Below, in pieces: positions 52,611-62,025 of a DNA stretch of 64,000 nt. The first letter of the stretch is position 1. Each line of letters starts with the position of its first letter. Source of the stretch: Thysanoteuthis rhombus. Taxonomy: Eukaryota; Mollusca; Cephalopoda; Oegopsida; Thysanoteuthidae. A program made the position numbers and the translations under genes. The stretch covers positions 22,928,906 to 22,992,905 of the forward strand of contig OY735203.1 of assembly GCA_963457665.1 (NCBI GenBank). Direction: 5' to 3'. Under the pieces are notes generated by a model. That model saw nothing but the letters and a program-made list of their open reading frames with translations, did no database searches and was not told where the DNA came from.

Positions 52611-52714
52611 AGAGAGTTACACCGAGAAATGACTGTTGATTCGATTCGATGCACTTTTCTAGTGTTACTTGTGTTTTTGTTTTGTTTATTTATAATGCAT
52701 ATACGTTATTGAAT

Positions 52715-52910
52715 GAAACCATTGCCATATTTATTGTACATCAGAATGGTCATCTATTTTGAGGGCTCGGCAGTGTTCATGAACTATTTAATTGATTGTC
52801 TGGAGGTTTCTCCAATGCACAATTTAGAGCAATCCTGACAGAGGATTGCATTCATGCAAGCCTTAGTGCTAATATCTTTTGTGGTTCAACAATCAACTTT
52901 TTGATTGTCT
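52715..52910 (-). mobile_element. Penelope-like element, GIY-YIG endonuclease fragment
   Basis: Minus strand from about 52868: ILCQDCSKLCIGETSRQ, matching the Penelope-type GIY-YIG nuclease pattern (I/V-P-C-x-x-C-x-K-x-Y-I-G-E-T-x-R), and close downstream in another frame VHEHCRALKIDDHSDV, matching the following R-x-x-E-H-x-x-A-L segment. This EN domain forms the C-terminus of Penelope-like retroelements, so the copy is a short 3' remnant and broken. The RT domain expected upstream (above 52910) was not recognised. A host GIY-YIG protein is a less likely alternative. Confidence 0.65.
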
Positions 52911-53087
52911 TGGTTGTGCTGGTCCTTCATTCTCAGCTAAGCACCCCAGGTTGTGTAAAACATATGATACATACCGTTCGATATTCAGAACTTCACTATC
53001 CCTCATTAAACCTTTTCAGTTCGCTCATTTGATCTTAGCAACAGTGTTAGTTTTACATGGATATTGAAACTTTCCTCAGCTTTGACA

Positions 53088-53111
53088 TTTCACTTTTCTT
53101 GAAAAGTGAAA
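53088..53111. other. Short perfect inverted repeat
   Basis: TTTCACTTTTC and GAAAAGTGAAA, 11-base perfect arms around a 2-base spacer. It could form a hairpin. No run of T follows that would make it a bacterial-style terminator, and none is expected here. Confidence 0.6.
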
Positions 53112-53273
53112 ATGCATCACTGAGATGTTGGAAGGAACTGGAAAAATTTTTATTTGTATAAATATTGTTGTCTGAAATTATAATATCTCTACTTTTTTTA
53201 GATACAATTCTAGGTTTTTTTTGCATGTTGTTTTGTTTATTTGGTATTTGTACTTGTAAATTTTTTCTCTTTT

Positions 53274-53320
53274 CATTATTACTATTATTATCATTATTGT
53301 CATTAATATCATTATTATTA

Positions 53321-53357
<37 letters not shown>
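53274..53357. repeat. (ATT)n-type trinucleotide array
   Basis: Imperfect ATT/ATC units becoming pure ATT at the right-hand side, directly abutting the LINE 3' UTR copy that follows. Confidence 0.9.
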
Positions 53358-53358
<1 letters not shown>

Positions 53359-53585
53359 TGGAATCTCACACCAGTTGCCTGGTGGTAACCGCTGGAGTTT
53401 GAGTGACAGCAAGTCTCCTCAAGTCTCCAGCCCTCCTCTCCTAGTACTCATAGGTCGCAGTAATTCTGCGATTTACAGTTTCACACCGGTTGCCCAGTGG
53501 TTATCGCTGAAGGCTGAGTGACAATAAGTCTCCCCAGGTCTTCAGCTAACGTCTCCTCTCTCTTTCGCATATCATGACAGAGCTA
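53358..53585 (-). mobile_element. Solo 3' UTR of LINE family 2
   Basis: Near-identical to the 3' UTR modules at 56275-56510, 56923-57160 and 57570-57805. It contains two related ~110-base monomers beginning tcacaccagttgcctggtgg and tcacaccggttgcccagtgg, each followed by ...aagtctcctcaagtct-type sequence, and then catatcatgacagagctac. On the minus strand it ends at the ATT/AAT array on its left, as expected for an element with an AAT-rich 3' tail. No coding part is attached. It is flanked on both sides by ATT arrays. Confidence 0.8.
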
Positions 53586-53587
53586 CG

Positions 53588-53588
<1 letters not shown>

Positions 53589-53624
<36 letters not shown>
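53589..53624. repeat. (ATT)n array
   Basis: Twelve ATT-type units at the other edge of the solo 3' UTR copy. Confidence 0.9.
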
Positions 53625-54375
53625 GACTGTTTCACCATAGCCAGGAGATAATTGAAAATAGGAGAAATTTCAATATGGCACTCCAAGATATAGTCATCAA
53701 TATCTTCCCAAATATAACCACTCCATAAATTCATTTTATTATGAAAGAAAACTCTCTTTGAATATTATTCCATCAATATGAATTCGAGTTTACGTAAAAT
53801 TATTTAACGCATTTATTTTATGAATTTGAATTTGAATTTTCATTTATTTAAATGTACATTTAATAGAATATTAATTGTAAATACGTATCCTCATGAATAC
53901 GACTATTTCATATCTGTAATTTGTTTTGAAGTGAAAGTATTTTTTCTTTCATTTTACTATTGTATTATCGTAGTGCTAGTTTAAGTGAATGCATTTTATA
54001 TATCCTTATTTGATACGTGTTCTGTCCTAACTTGGGCTAAATTTAAAATAAAATCCCCGTTAATATTCATACGGTGACATTTTAATCGTTAAAAGTTGTC
54101 AGAATATACATATTATCTTCGGTTATATTCCTGTTTTTATTGAAATGTATTCCAAATTAACATCCAGGTTGAGTTTCAAATTGAATATTGGAAAATGTGT
54201 ATATTTTTTTTTACCTTATATGTTAAACTCGGTATGATTTTCCCTTCCTCCTAGTCGTGTTTCTGTCGACTTGTTTTATCGGTGTGTGTAATTTCAATGA
54301 CGTCGTCATTGATTTCTGTTCTACGGGTTTGTTTGACCTTATGACCAGTTATAGGCATTTGTTGAGTTATCCCAT
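53625..54375. other. No gene seen
   Basis: AT-rich DNA. No motif recognised. Confidence 0.5.
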
Positions 54376-54577
<202 letters not shown>

Positions 54578-54801
54578 TTCGTTGAAAGTAAAAGAAAAAT
54601 TAAATTTCATTATATTATTTATTCATAAACTTTAATTGATCAATTTTGAAGTAAAATTCCTGTTTTTAGCCATAAATGTGTAATTATCAAGATTATGATA
54701 TTTTTCTTGGTTTATACCAACATTCACGTTTTATTTTGAAAGTAAAATTTGAATTTATGAATACACGTACATATCCATACATATTTATATGTATGTGCAT
54801 A

Positions 54802-54805
<4 letters not shown>

Positions 54806-54852
<47 letters not shown>

Positions 54853-54861
54853 GCATGCATG

Positions 54862-54909
<48 letters not shown>

Positions 54910-54962
54910 CACGGATAAAATGTGTACGGGTGCACGCACGTGTGTGTGTGTGTGTGTGTGTA
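54806..54962. repeat. (AT)n(ATGC)n(AT)n and (GT)n microsatellites
   Basis: TA block, catgcatgcatgc core, TA block, then after about 35 bases a 22-base GT run. Confidence 0.95.
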
Positions 54963-55077
54963 TTGGTTGGATGACCCAATAGAATGTTAAATATGTGACA
55001 ACTGTAAGAAGAGAATTTTCAGAGATAAGTAGTTGTTACATATTGTAAATGCCCATTACTCAAAAAAAAAAAATGTA

Positions 55078-55165
55078 CCATATCATTCGAACTTTCACAT
55101 CAGTTGCCACGTGGTCATCACCGAAAACTGAAGTACGTTAAGTCTCCTCAAGTCTATCTCTGTTA
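55078..55165 (-). mobile_element. Diverged LINE family 2 3' UTR monomer
   Basis: tttcacatcagttgccacgtggtcatcaccgaaaactgaag...aagtctcctcaagtc resembles the monomer at 56395-56460 (tttcacaccggttgcccagtggttatcgctgaaggctgag...aagtctcctcagg). It sits downstream, on the minus strand, of the RT fragment at 55190-56180 and may be that element's own 3' end. Confidence 0.55.
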
Positions 55166-55189
55166 GCCTCTTCCATCGTCACATACAGT

Positions 55190-56180
55190 CTGTCCGTGTC
55201 AAGTCTGGGCTGTACAACCCTCTACACCATCGCAAACTTCCTCATTCGTCGGTCCATTGCTTGGAGCTCTCTCTTATCCCCCTCAAGAGAATTGCCCGAT
55301 GTATATACCTGACTATTCTGATAATTCTCTCTATCAGATTTCAGCTTTGTCTCCAATTGATTTTTTTATCCTTGTAAAGGATATTTTGCCTCTTATATTT
55401 TTCATTTTAACCACATCTTTCGCGTCAGAATCGAGAACTCCTACGTTTTGTCAATGATCAGACTTTTCTGTTGTCCGGTTATTTGATTCTCTCTGCAAGT
55501 ATTAGCCTTTCTTTGCGCATAATCAATCATGCGCGTTGTTCTATTAAAAACTACATTCAAATGTCGTCACTGTATTATTTCACATTGTTAAATAGCATTT
55601 CAATATCATACCTGTTCTTTGCAAATAGATTAGTGTATTCCATGGACGAATGTCTTTCAAATTTTCATTGGAAAAATTGGTTTGCTGTTTTTTCCAGACT
55701 GTATATAGTGGTATCATGGTTACCACAAATTGGGATGGGGATATGACGTCTCCTTGGAAAAATATTCTTATTCCTGCTACATACAATTCTAATTTTTCAT
55801 TTTTATTGATTTGGCTACTTGTTCACGAATTCCGAACATCATGACGCATTCAAGTATCCAGCTGTGTCGAAAAATTTATACCTTTTCATCGTCAATCCAT
55901 TACATTGCAACATTTTTCTATTCTTTTCGACTTCTTTTCGAATCATTTGACTGATGTAAAACAAGTCATACCACTCCCCTCTGATTCCTTTCCTACATTA
56001 TACTTGTTCTTCTGGTGAGATCTCTCAGAGTTTCTGCACATTGATGGTTGGCCCGTGATATGTCTATAATTGTTCACCTGGTTCTTTTTCTCAGTGTCCA
56101 CTTGGATGCTGGTAGTTCTGCCTTTGGTCATTCAATCTGGAACCCCACCTTCACATTCCTAAACCAGTATCCATTAGGTC
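55190..56180 (-). mobile_element. LINE family 2 RT-domain fragment
   Basis: Read on the minus strand from about 56170: NDQRQNYQHPSGH, then VNNYRHITGQPSM (family: xNNYRPITCLPTM), QKNKYNVGKESEG, and near 55760 GIRIFFQGDVISPSQFVVTM (family: GIxQGDxLSPLxFCxAMxPL). Near 55550 comes an F-x-N-S-D-D-I segment where the family has FSNDIxMEFG. The RT catalytic box itself is not visible. Many stops and frame changes. The restriction-type-endonuclease LINE family of the 56.2-58.8 kb modules has this kind of RT, so it is probably a more diverged copy of the same family. Confidence 0.7.
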
Positions 56181-56205
56181 CTGGTGCTTTGACCTTTTAC
56201 AGTTC

Positions 56206-56274
<69 letters not shown>
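56206..56274. repeat. (ATT)n array at left edge of LINE-tail array
   Basis: About 23 uninterrupted TTA units on the plus strand, i.e. the AAT-type 3' tail of array copy 1. Confidence 0.95.
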
Positions 56275-56276
<2 letters not shown>

Positions 56277-56867
56277 GAATCACACACCAGTTGCCCGGTG
56301 GTAACCGCTAGAGTTTGAGTGACAGCAAGTCTCCTCAAGTCTCCAGCCCTCCTCTCCTAGTCCTCATTGGTCGCAGTAATTCTACGATTTACAGTTTCAC
56401 ACCGGTTGCCCAGTGGTTATCGCTGAAGGCTGAGTAACAATAAGTCTCCTCAGGTCCTCAGCTAACGTCTCCTCCCTCTTTCGCATATCATGACAGAGCT
56501 ACTATTCGTTGCAGTACTTATATCTCTAGCACCTTCCTCAATACCCGTGCAGTTCCCAGTAGTGCTGTTGTCTGTACGGTCTCTATCCTCCCCCTAATCC
56601 CGATCTCCTCCAGTCTCTCCCTCAGCGTTCTGGGGACAGTTCCTAGTGCTCCCACTATGACCGGTACTACCCTGGTTTTCATGTTCCACATTTTCTTTAA
56701 CTCCCTTGCTAGGTCCTGGTATTTTTCCCTTTCTTCACCCTCCTTCTTTTTTACTCTATGGTCTGCAGGTACAGCAACGTCTAGTATTTGGCAGGCCTTC
56801 CTTTTTTTGTCTACTATTACTAAGAACGGCCTTCTTGCCTGGATGAGGTGGTCAGTTTGGATGTCAA

Positions 56868-56922
<55 letters not shown>
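56275..56922 (-). mobile_element. LINE family 2 3' module, tandem copy 1
   Basis: On the minus strand: a (TAA)n block (56922-56869), then the last ~117 codons of a LINE ORF starting F-D-I-Q-T-D-H-L-I-Q-A-R-R and ending TTALLGTARVLRKVLEI with stop at 56520-56518, then a 3' UTR of two related ~110-base monomers. The segment corresponds to the C-terminal restriction-like endonuclease region of R2-type LINEs, in which the core reads RPD...ILDVAVPAD. In this copy the P-D pair reads P-F. The coding part is open over its whole length. The 5' side is truncated directly at the trinucleotide block. Confidence 0.85.
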
Positions 56923-57514
56923 GGAATCTCACACCAGTTGCCTGGTGGTAACCGCTAGAGTTTGAGTGACAGCAAGTCTCCTCAAGTCTCCAGCCCTCCT
57001 CTCCTAGTCCTCATTGGTCGCAGTAATTCTACGATTTACAGTTTCACACCGGTTGCCCAGTGGTTATCGCTGAAGGCTGAGTAACAATAAGTCTCCTCAG
57101 GTCCTCAGCTAACGTCTCCTCCCTCTTTCGCATATCATGACAGAGCTACTATTCGTTGCAGTACTTATATCTCTAGCACCTTCCTCAGTACCCGTGCAGT
57201 TCCCAGTAGTGCTGTTGTCTGTACGGTCTCTATCCTCCCCCTAATCCCGATCTCCTCCAGTCTCTCCCTCAGCGTTCTGGGGACAGTTCCTAGTGCTCCC
57301 ACTATGACCGGTACTACCCTGGTTTTCATGTTCCACATTTTCTTTAACTCCCTTGCTAGGTCCTGGTATTTTTCCCTTTCTTCACCCTCCTTCTTTTTTA
57401 CTCTATGGTCTGCAGGTACAGCAACGTCTAGTATTTGGCAGGCCTTCCTTTTTTTGTCTACTATTACTAAGAACGGCCTTCTTGCCTGGATGAGGTGGTC
57501 AGTTTGGATGTCAA

Positions 57515-57569
<55 letters not shown>
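56923..57569 (-). mobile_element. LINE family 2 3' module, tandem copy 2
   Basis: Same structure and same truncation point as copy 1 at an exact 647-base offset (frame landmarks at 56657 and 57304), with stop at 57167-57165. It differs from copy 1 at only a few positions, such as cctcagtacc for cctcaatacc and ggaatctcacaccagttgcctgg for agaatcacacaccagttgcccgg. Shared variants, including P-F in the endonuclease motif, show copies 1 and 2 come from duplication of one module and not from two insertions. Confidence 0.9.
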
Positions 57570-58763
57570 GGAATCTCACACCAGTTGCCTGGTGGTAACC
57601 GCTAGAGTTTGAGTGACAGCAAGTCTCCTCAAGTCTCCAGCCCTCCTCTCCTAGTCCTCATTGGTCGCAGTAATTCTACGATTTACAGTTTCACACCGGT
57701 TGCCCAGTGGTTATCGCTGAAGGCTGAGTAACAATAAGTCTCCTCAGGTCCTCAGCTAACGTCTCCTCCCTCTTTCGCATATCATGACAGAGCTACTATT
57801 CGTTGCAGTACTTATATCTCTAGCACCTTCCTCAGTACCCGTGCAGTTCCCAGTAGTGCTGTTGTCTGTACGGTCTCTATCCTCCCCCTAATCCCGATCT
57901 CCTCCAGTCTCTCCCTCAGCGTTCTGGAGACAGTTCCTAGTGCTCCCACTATGACCGGTACTACCCTGGTTTTCATGTTCCACATTTTCTTTAACTCCCT
58001 TGCTAGGTCCTGGTATTTTTCCCTTTCTTCACCCTCCTTCTTTTTTACTCTATGGTCTGCAGGTACAGCAACGTCTAGTATTTGGCAGGCCTTCCTTTTT
58101 TTGTCTACTATTACAAAGTCCAGTCTTCTTGCCTGGATGAGGTGGTCAGTTTGGATGTCAAAGTCCCACAGTAGTTTGTGGTTGTCATTCTCCTAAACTG
58201 CCTCTGGCTTGTGCTGATACCACTTTTCCCCATGGTTGAATCCCATTTGTTTACTTAGTTCCCAGTGTATCATCGTTGCTACTCTATCGTGTCTATGCTT
58301 ATACTCCTTCTGGGCGAGTTGACTACATTCACTAGTTATGTGGTTTACTGTCTCATCTCTTTCACCGCACATGCGGCATTTGCTGTTTGTCTATGTTCTG
58401 TCGATTTTTGCTTTTATGTAGTTTGTCCTTATGCTTTTGTTTTGGGCTGCCATGATGAGCGATTCTGTTTCTCTCTTAAGGTTTCCCTTTCGTAACCACG
58501 TCCATGATTTCTCGTCTGCTATATCTTTTATCTGTCTTTTAAACTCGCCGTACAATTTTTTCCCTTCCCACTTTTCTTTTCTAGTTTGCTGTACTGTTCC
58601 ATTGTTTTCTACTTTATTGTTTGTTGCACTATCCCTCGCGCTCTTTATGATTTCTTCACTATTTGTTCGCACATATCTATCTAGGACTGTTTTAGCTCTC
58701 TGTACACAATCTTCTATGCTGATGAGCCCCCTACCACCTTCTTTTCTCTTAACGTATAGTCTA
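57570..58763 (-). mobile_element. LINE family 2 C-terminal half, copy 3 (parental-type)
   Basis: Continues the 647-base register but extends further 5'. Minus strand from 58763: KEGGRGLISIEDCVQ, TESLIMAAQNKSIRTNY, then a zinc-knuckle-like CRMCGERDETVNHITSEC, AQKEYKHRHDRVATMIHWEL and KLLWDFDIQTDHLIQARR, ending LGTARVLRKVLEI at 57814. These are the conserved C-terminal blocks of a widespread LINE family with a CCHC-type motif and a restriction-like endonuclease. The endonuclease motif reads R-L-D rather than R-P-D. One frame carries all blocks, broken by two stops, at 58393-58391 and 58195-58193. No RT is attached upstream, where the sequence meets an ATT array. Confidence 0.88.
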
Positions 58764-58824
<61 letters not shown>

Positions 58825-58840
58825 GTTGTTGTTGTTGTTG
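58764..58840. repeat. (ATT)n(GTT)n array
   Basis: About 20 ATT units followed by about 6 GTT units at the 5' edge (minus-strand sense) of copy 3. Confidence 0.95.
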
Positions 58841-59555
58841 TATTTGTAGTATCTATGAGAGAGAAAATCTAGGCATATATGCAAGATAGTGATTGTCGAT
58901 ATGTAAGACTCATCAATTTAGTTCAGTAAGTAAGAAACCCGTATGCAAATTAGTCATGATTTCAAATTACACTTTGAGAGTGTTAGTTTTTACTCACCAT
59001 TACTAGGTGAGGATTTATTTTAAAGTAATCACCAGACTTTGACGAAAATATTTGGAATCAGTGCTACAGTAAATCAGCTCTTAGGTTACTTTAAATTATA
59101 TCTGTAATTGTTAAGAGATCCCTTTGTGCAAATTAACTTTCAACAGGGTTCAAAATATAGGGATCAACTACATTTAGATAATTTGATATTTGGTAGAGTT
59201 CAACACAGATGGACACAACGATAGAGGGATAGACATTATGTTAACAGATTTGAAGATTTTTGGAAAGTGATAAAATTTAGAAACTCAAATATCCTGACCG
59301 ACTTTTACACATAATTGACGGCGCTAACAGCAGGGGACAGGTTATGTAAGGTGTTGTTATTCTTCAAATATCTCTCATTGGAAAAGGGTCAAATCAGCTG
59401 GAATTCAAGAGGTCGATATGAAGTGAAATCGCAGGAAACCTATCCTTAGTAGTGTTGTGGTCTGCATACGCTATTTTTTTTAATATTTACTCGCTTACTT
59501 GGCTATCTATTCTTCATGAAATTCATCAATATCTCAAATAAGTTCGCACATTCTA
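58841..59555. other. No gene seen
   Basis: AT-rich DNA. No motif recognised. Confidence 0.5.
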
Positions 59556-59559
59556 TTTC

Positions 59560-60850
59560 CTCTATCACTCTTCTTCCCCTTCAGTCTGTCTCATATTATC
59601 ATCTACAGCTATTCTAAGTCCATTACTCAACGAATTCCTTTGCCATTTCCTTCCATGGGAAGCTTAATTGTGCGAGCCTCCGATGTGTTTTACCGGCACC
59701 CTTCCATCCTGAGTCTAGCCTTACTCCACTGTCTTTACTATCCAACTGGTGTTAATCAGTTAGTTGTTTGGTACACCTGCTGGCCCTAGTCCTCGGCATG
59801 TGCCCTGTCCTTTACATCTTTGTTGCTTGTACGATATCCTTCATCCTATTCTCCCATTGCTCTTCCTTTGCCTTCTATGTGGTTCTAGGGTAAATCTTTT
59901 GGTTTAAAAATTTCCCAGGTTTTGCTACCGTGTATCATAGTTAGTATTATGCATTGTATACTTTGCACTCTAGGCATATCAACAAACTTTTCTACACTCT
60001 CTTTTTCTTATATGTACCAAATGTTCTCTAGTCAGTCGTTACATATCTTTTTTTTATTTTATTGGTATTTCTCAACTTTTATCGCCCAATCTGGGTAAAT
60101 ATTTTCTTCAGCTTGTTCAATTGCTTCATCCTCTACTCCTATAATATCTCCTGGACTTCATCATTTAACATTACTTTTGTATCTGTTCTGTCCACTCTAT
60201 CCTTATTTTTGGCTCCCTCCATTTAGATCATAAAAATAGTTCCATAGATCATCCACTGGTTCGGATATTAATGTAATATCATCACGGTACCCCAAATTGT
60301 ACAAATGTTTTTCGTTTTTGCTTACTTCAATCTCTTAAGTAAATTGCTTCCAAGCTTTGCAGTACATAGTTCTGGTGATATTATTTCAAGTAATCTTGCT
60401 CTTTTTTCGATAATCGTCTGTTTAATATATTTATCGAGTCTGATTATTACAATGTAATTTTAGACAATATTCGGAATAGATCTTATATAATTCTCATGTT
60501 TACGCCGTCCTTGCATCGATTGAAGATAGCTGTGAATCTTCTCAAATCGAAGTCTTTTTTCATCGTTGATCACCTGTTTTGATATGCATACATGGTCAAT
60601 TGTCAAAAAGACCCTTTTAAGGCCTACCTTTCAGTGTGGATGATTTTCATGTAAAATATTTAGCGTTCTATCTGTGAGCATTTTCAGGGGTATATAGATG
60701 TAAGATCATGAAGTGATGGGCAAGTAATTGCCAAAATCTCCATCGGCTCTTCTCTTGAGTAGCATGTTCATTATCTCTTGTCCGGGGTTCCACGGAACTA
60801 TTTCCTCGTAAGCATTTGCAAATAAGTTCCATCTTGGCCAGAGGCTTATC
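59560..60850 (-). mobile_element. LINE RT and C-terminal fragment
   Basis: Minus strand from 60850: KPLAKMELICKCL..., then near 60300 LYNLGYRDDITLISEPVDDL (family: LxYADDITLxSExxxDLxxLL; the catalytic Y-A-D-D reads Y-R-D-D), SGQNRYKSNVK, and near 59990 RVQSIQCIILTMIHGSKTWE (family: VxxxCILPVLTYGSETWxLT). An eroded C-terminus continues to about 59560. Multiple stops and indels. An AP-endonuclease-type LINE, more diverged than the 23-26 kb copies. Confidence 0.75.
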
Positions 60851-61004
60851 CACTTTTTATATCATGCACCACAAAAAATTACTTTACGTAATCATTTCAT
60901 TTTTGTTCTTCGTATTTACATTCATGTTCTTTTTTTTTTCGCAGTGAGTAAATAAATTAATTGCGTAGATTGGAAATGATTGATACGTTCACAGCGAGAA
61001 TAGA

Positions 61005-61070
61005 ATCTTCATGCCGGAGACTGGCTTGCTTAACAAGCAACTGCTCTCACCACTGAGGTATAGAATATAA
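61005..61070 (-). ncRNA. tRNA-like sequence (tRNA-derived SINE relic)
   Basis: Minus strand: ACCTCAGTGGTGAGAGCA, a good D-arm/A-box, followed by TTGC-TTGTTAA-GCAA, a stem with a 7-base loop holding T33, GTT in the anticodon position and A37. A T-arm is not clear after ccagtctccgg. The anticodon loop looks Asn-like, but the rest is too degraded for a functional tRNA. Confidence 0.45.
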
Positions 61071-61150
61071 TGACAAGTTTGAATCCTAATCAAAACCTTA
61101 ATACTCATTCCTTATCTGGAAATTCATTAACCTTGACGTATCCCCCCTTT

Positions 61151-61194
61151 CTCTCTCTCTCTCTCTCTCACTTTCTCTCTCTCTCTTTCTCTCC
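61151..61194. repeat. (CT)n microsatellite
   Basis: CT-rich run of about 44 bases with a few A and TT interruptions. Confidence 0.9.
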
Positions 61195-61609
61195 TCTTGG
61201 AACTGCAATTCTCGACCAAGTAAACAATCAATGTCATAATCAGATAGAAATTTCTCTATATATTTTGAAATTTTCATTTTCATTGCAACAGACAAAATAT
61301 CTACATTATGCAAAATGATTATTTTGAGCTGATTCAAGGATGTTTCCTCACTATAAATCGTTCCGGATGAGAAGCAGATACTAGTGCCTACGATAAGGCA
61401 AATACTTTTCCGTAAACGCATTTAGAAACCTTATTCTGCGTCTATGAAAGCTTTGCAGTGGCTCGAGAAAGAATGATGTATGGATTATATTAGAGTGTGC
61501 AAGTCTTTTCTTTTCCTTTTTTTTACTGGGTTGTAAGAGCAATATTCTTGTTGATTAGTCTAAATGCATAAAACATAGCAGTAGCTACAGACTGTGCTTT
61601 TCTGATTGG

Positions 61610-62025
61610 TGAATTGATATTTTGTAATTTATTTATTTAATACCAGACTGCTTCTGGGAGATACTTGATGACTGCAAATTTCTAATCAACAGCTGTGACA
61701 AACTGTCTCATAAGGCCTACTATTATGTGAAGAAGTGGAATCCACACCTTTGCAGTGACTCATACGTGATATGATTCATTTCCTCATGGAATTTGGTGGG
61801 TCGCAGCCTTTTTCTCGTTTGGTAGTGCACAATGATGTCCCTGTTGTCCTGAAAGCAAAACACACGACTTCTTAGCCGTATCTATGAGGCCTGAAGGCGG
61901 TTTGTGAGGTCTTGGCACCGTTGTATTGCAGGTAAAATGAGGTATGCAGAATTTGTCAATGCTGAATGGACTGGCGAAACATCCCTTGTATGATTCATTT
62001 TCAACAGATGCCACCACAAAATACT
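61610..62025 (-). pseudogene. Relic resembling a widespread uncharacterised transposon-associated protein
   Basis: One minus-strand frame runs from 62017 with three internal stops to about 61640. It contains VLLSGQQGHHCALPN and, after two stops, VTAKVWIPLLHIIVGLMRQF followed by VTAVD, then KFAVIKYLPEAVW. From memory this matches an uncharacterised protein family common as multicopy genes in arthropod, cnidarian and mollusc genomes (blocks like GQQxGxxKYPCFLC...LLPPLHIKLGLMKQFVKAL...FKYL). The family is probably carried by mobile DNA. The family identity is my recollection and needs a search. The sequence upstream (62025-62300) has open patches but no clear match. Confidence 0.45.

Noticed and set aside
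53088-53111. Intrinsic transcription terminator
   Set aside because: The hairpin is AT-rich with no following U-tract and no upstream gene. Bacterial-type termination does not apply here.
53165-53521. 118-codon plus-strand frame with a leucine-rich stretch
   Set aside because: The leucines come from the ATT array, and the second half is the antisense of a LINE 3' UTR.
56657-57570. Two identical 88-codon plus-strand proteins, apparently a tandem gene pair
   Set aside because: They are antisense shadows of the minus-strand LINE C-terminus and end in repeat-encoded Y tracts. The minus strand carries the conserved blocks.
58431-58889. 152-codon plus-strand frame
   Set aside because: Antisense of the LINE family 2 C-terminal region, extended by ATT and GTT repeats.
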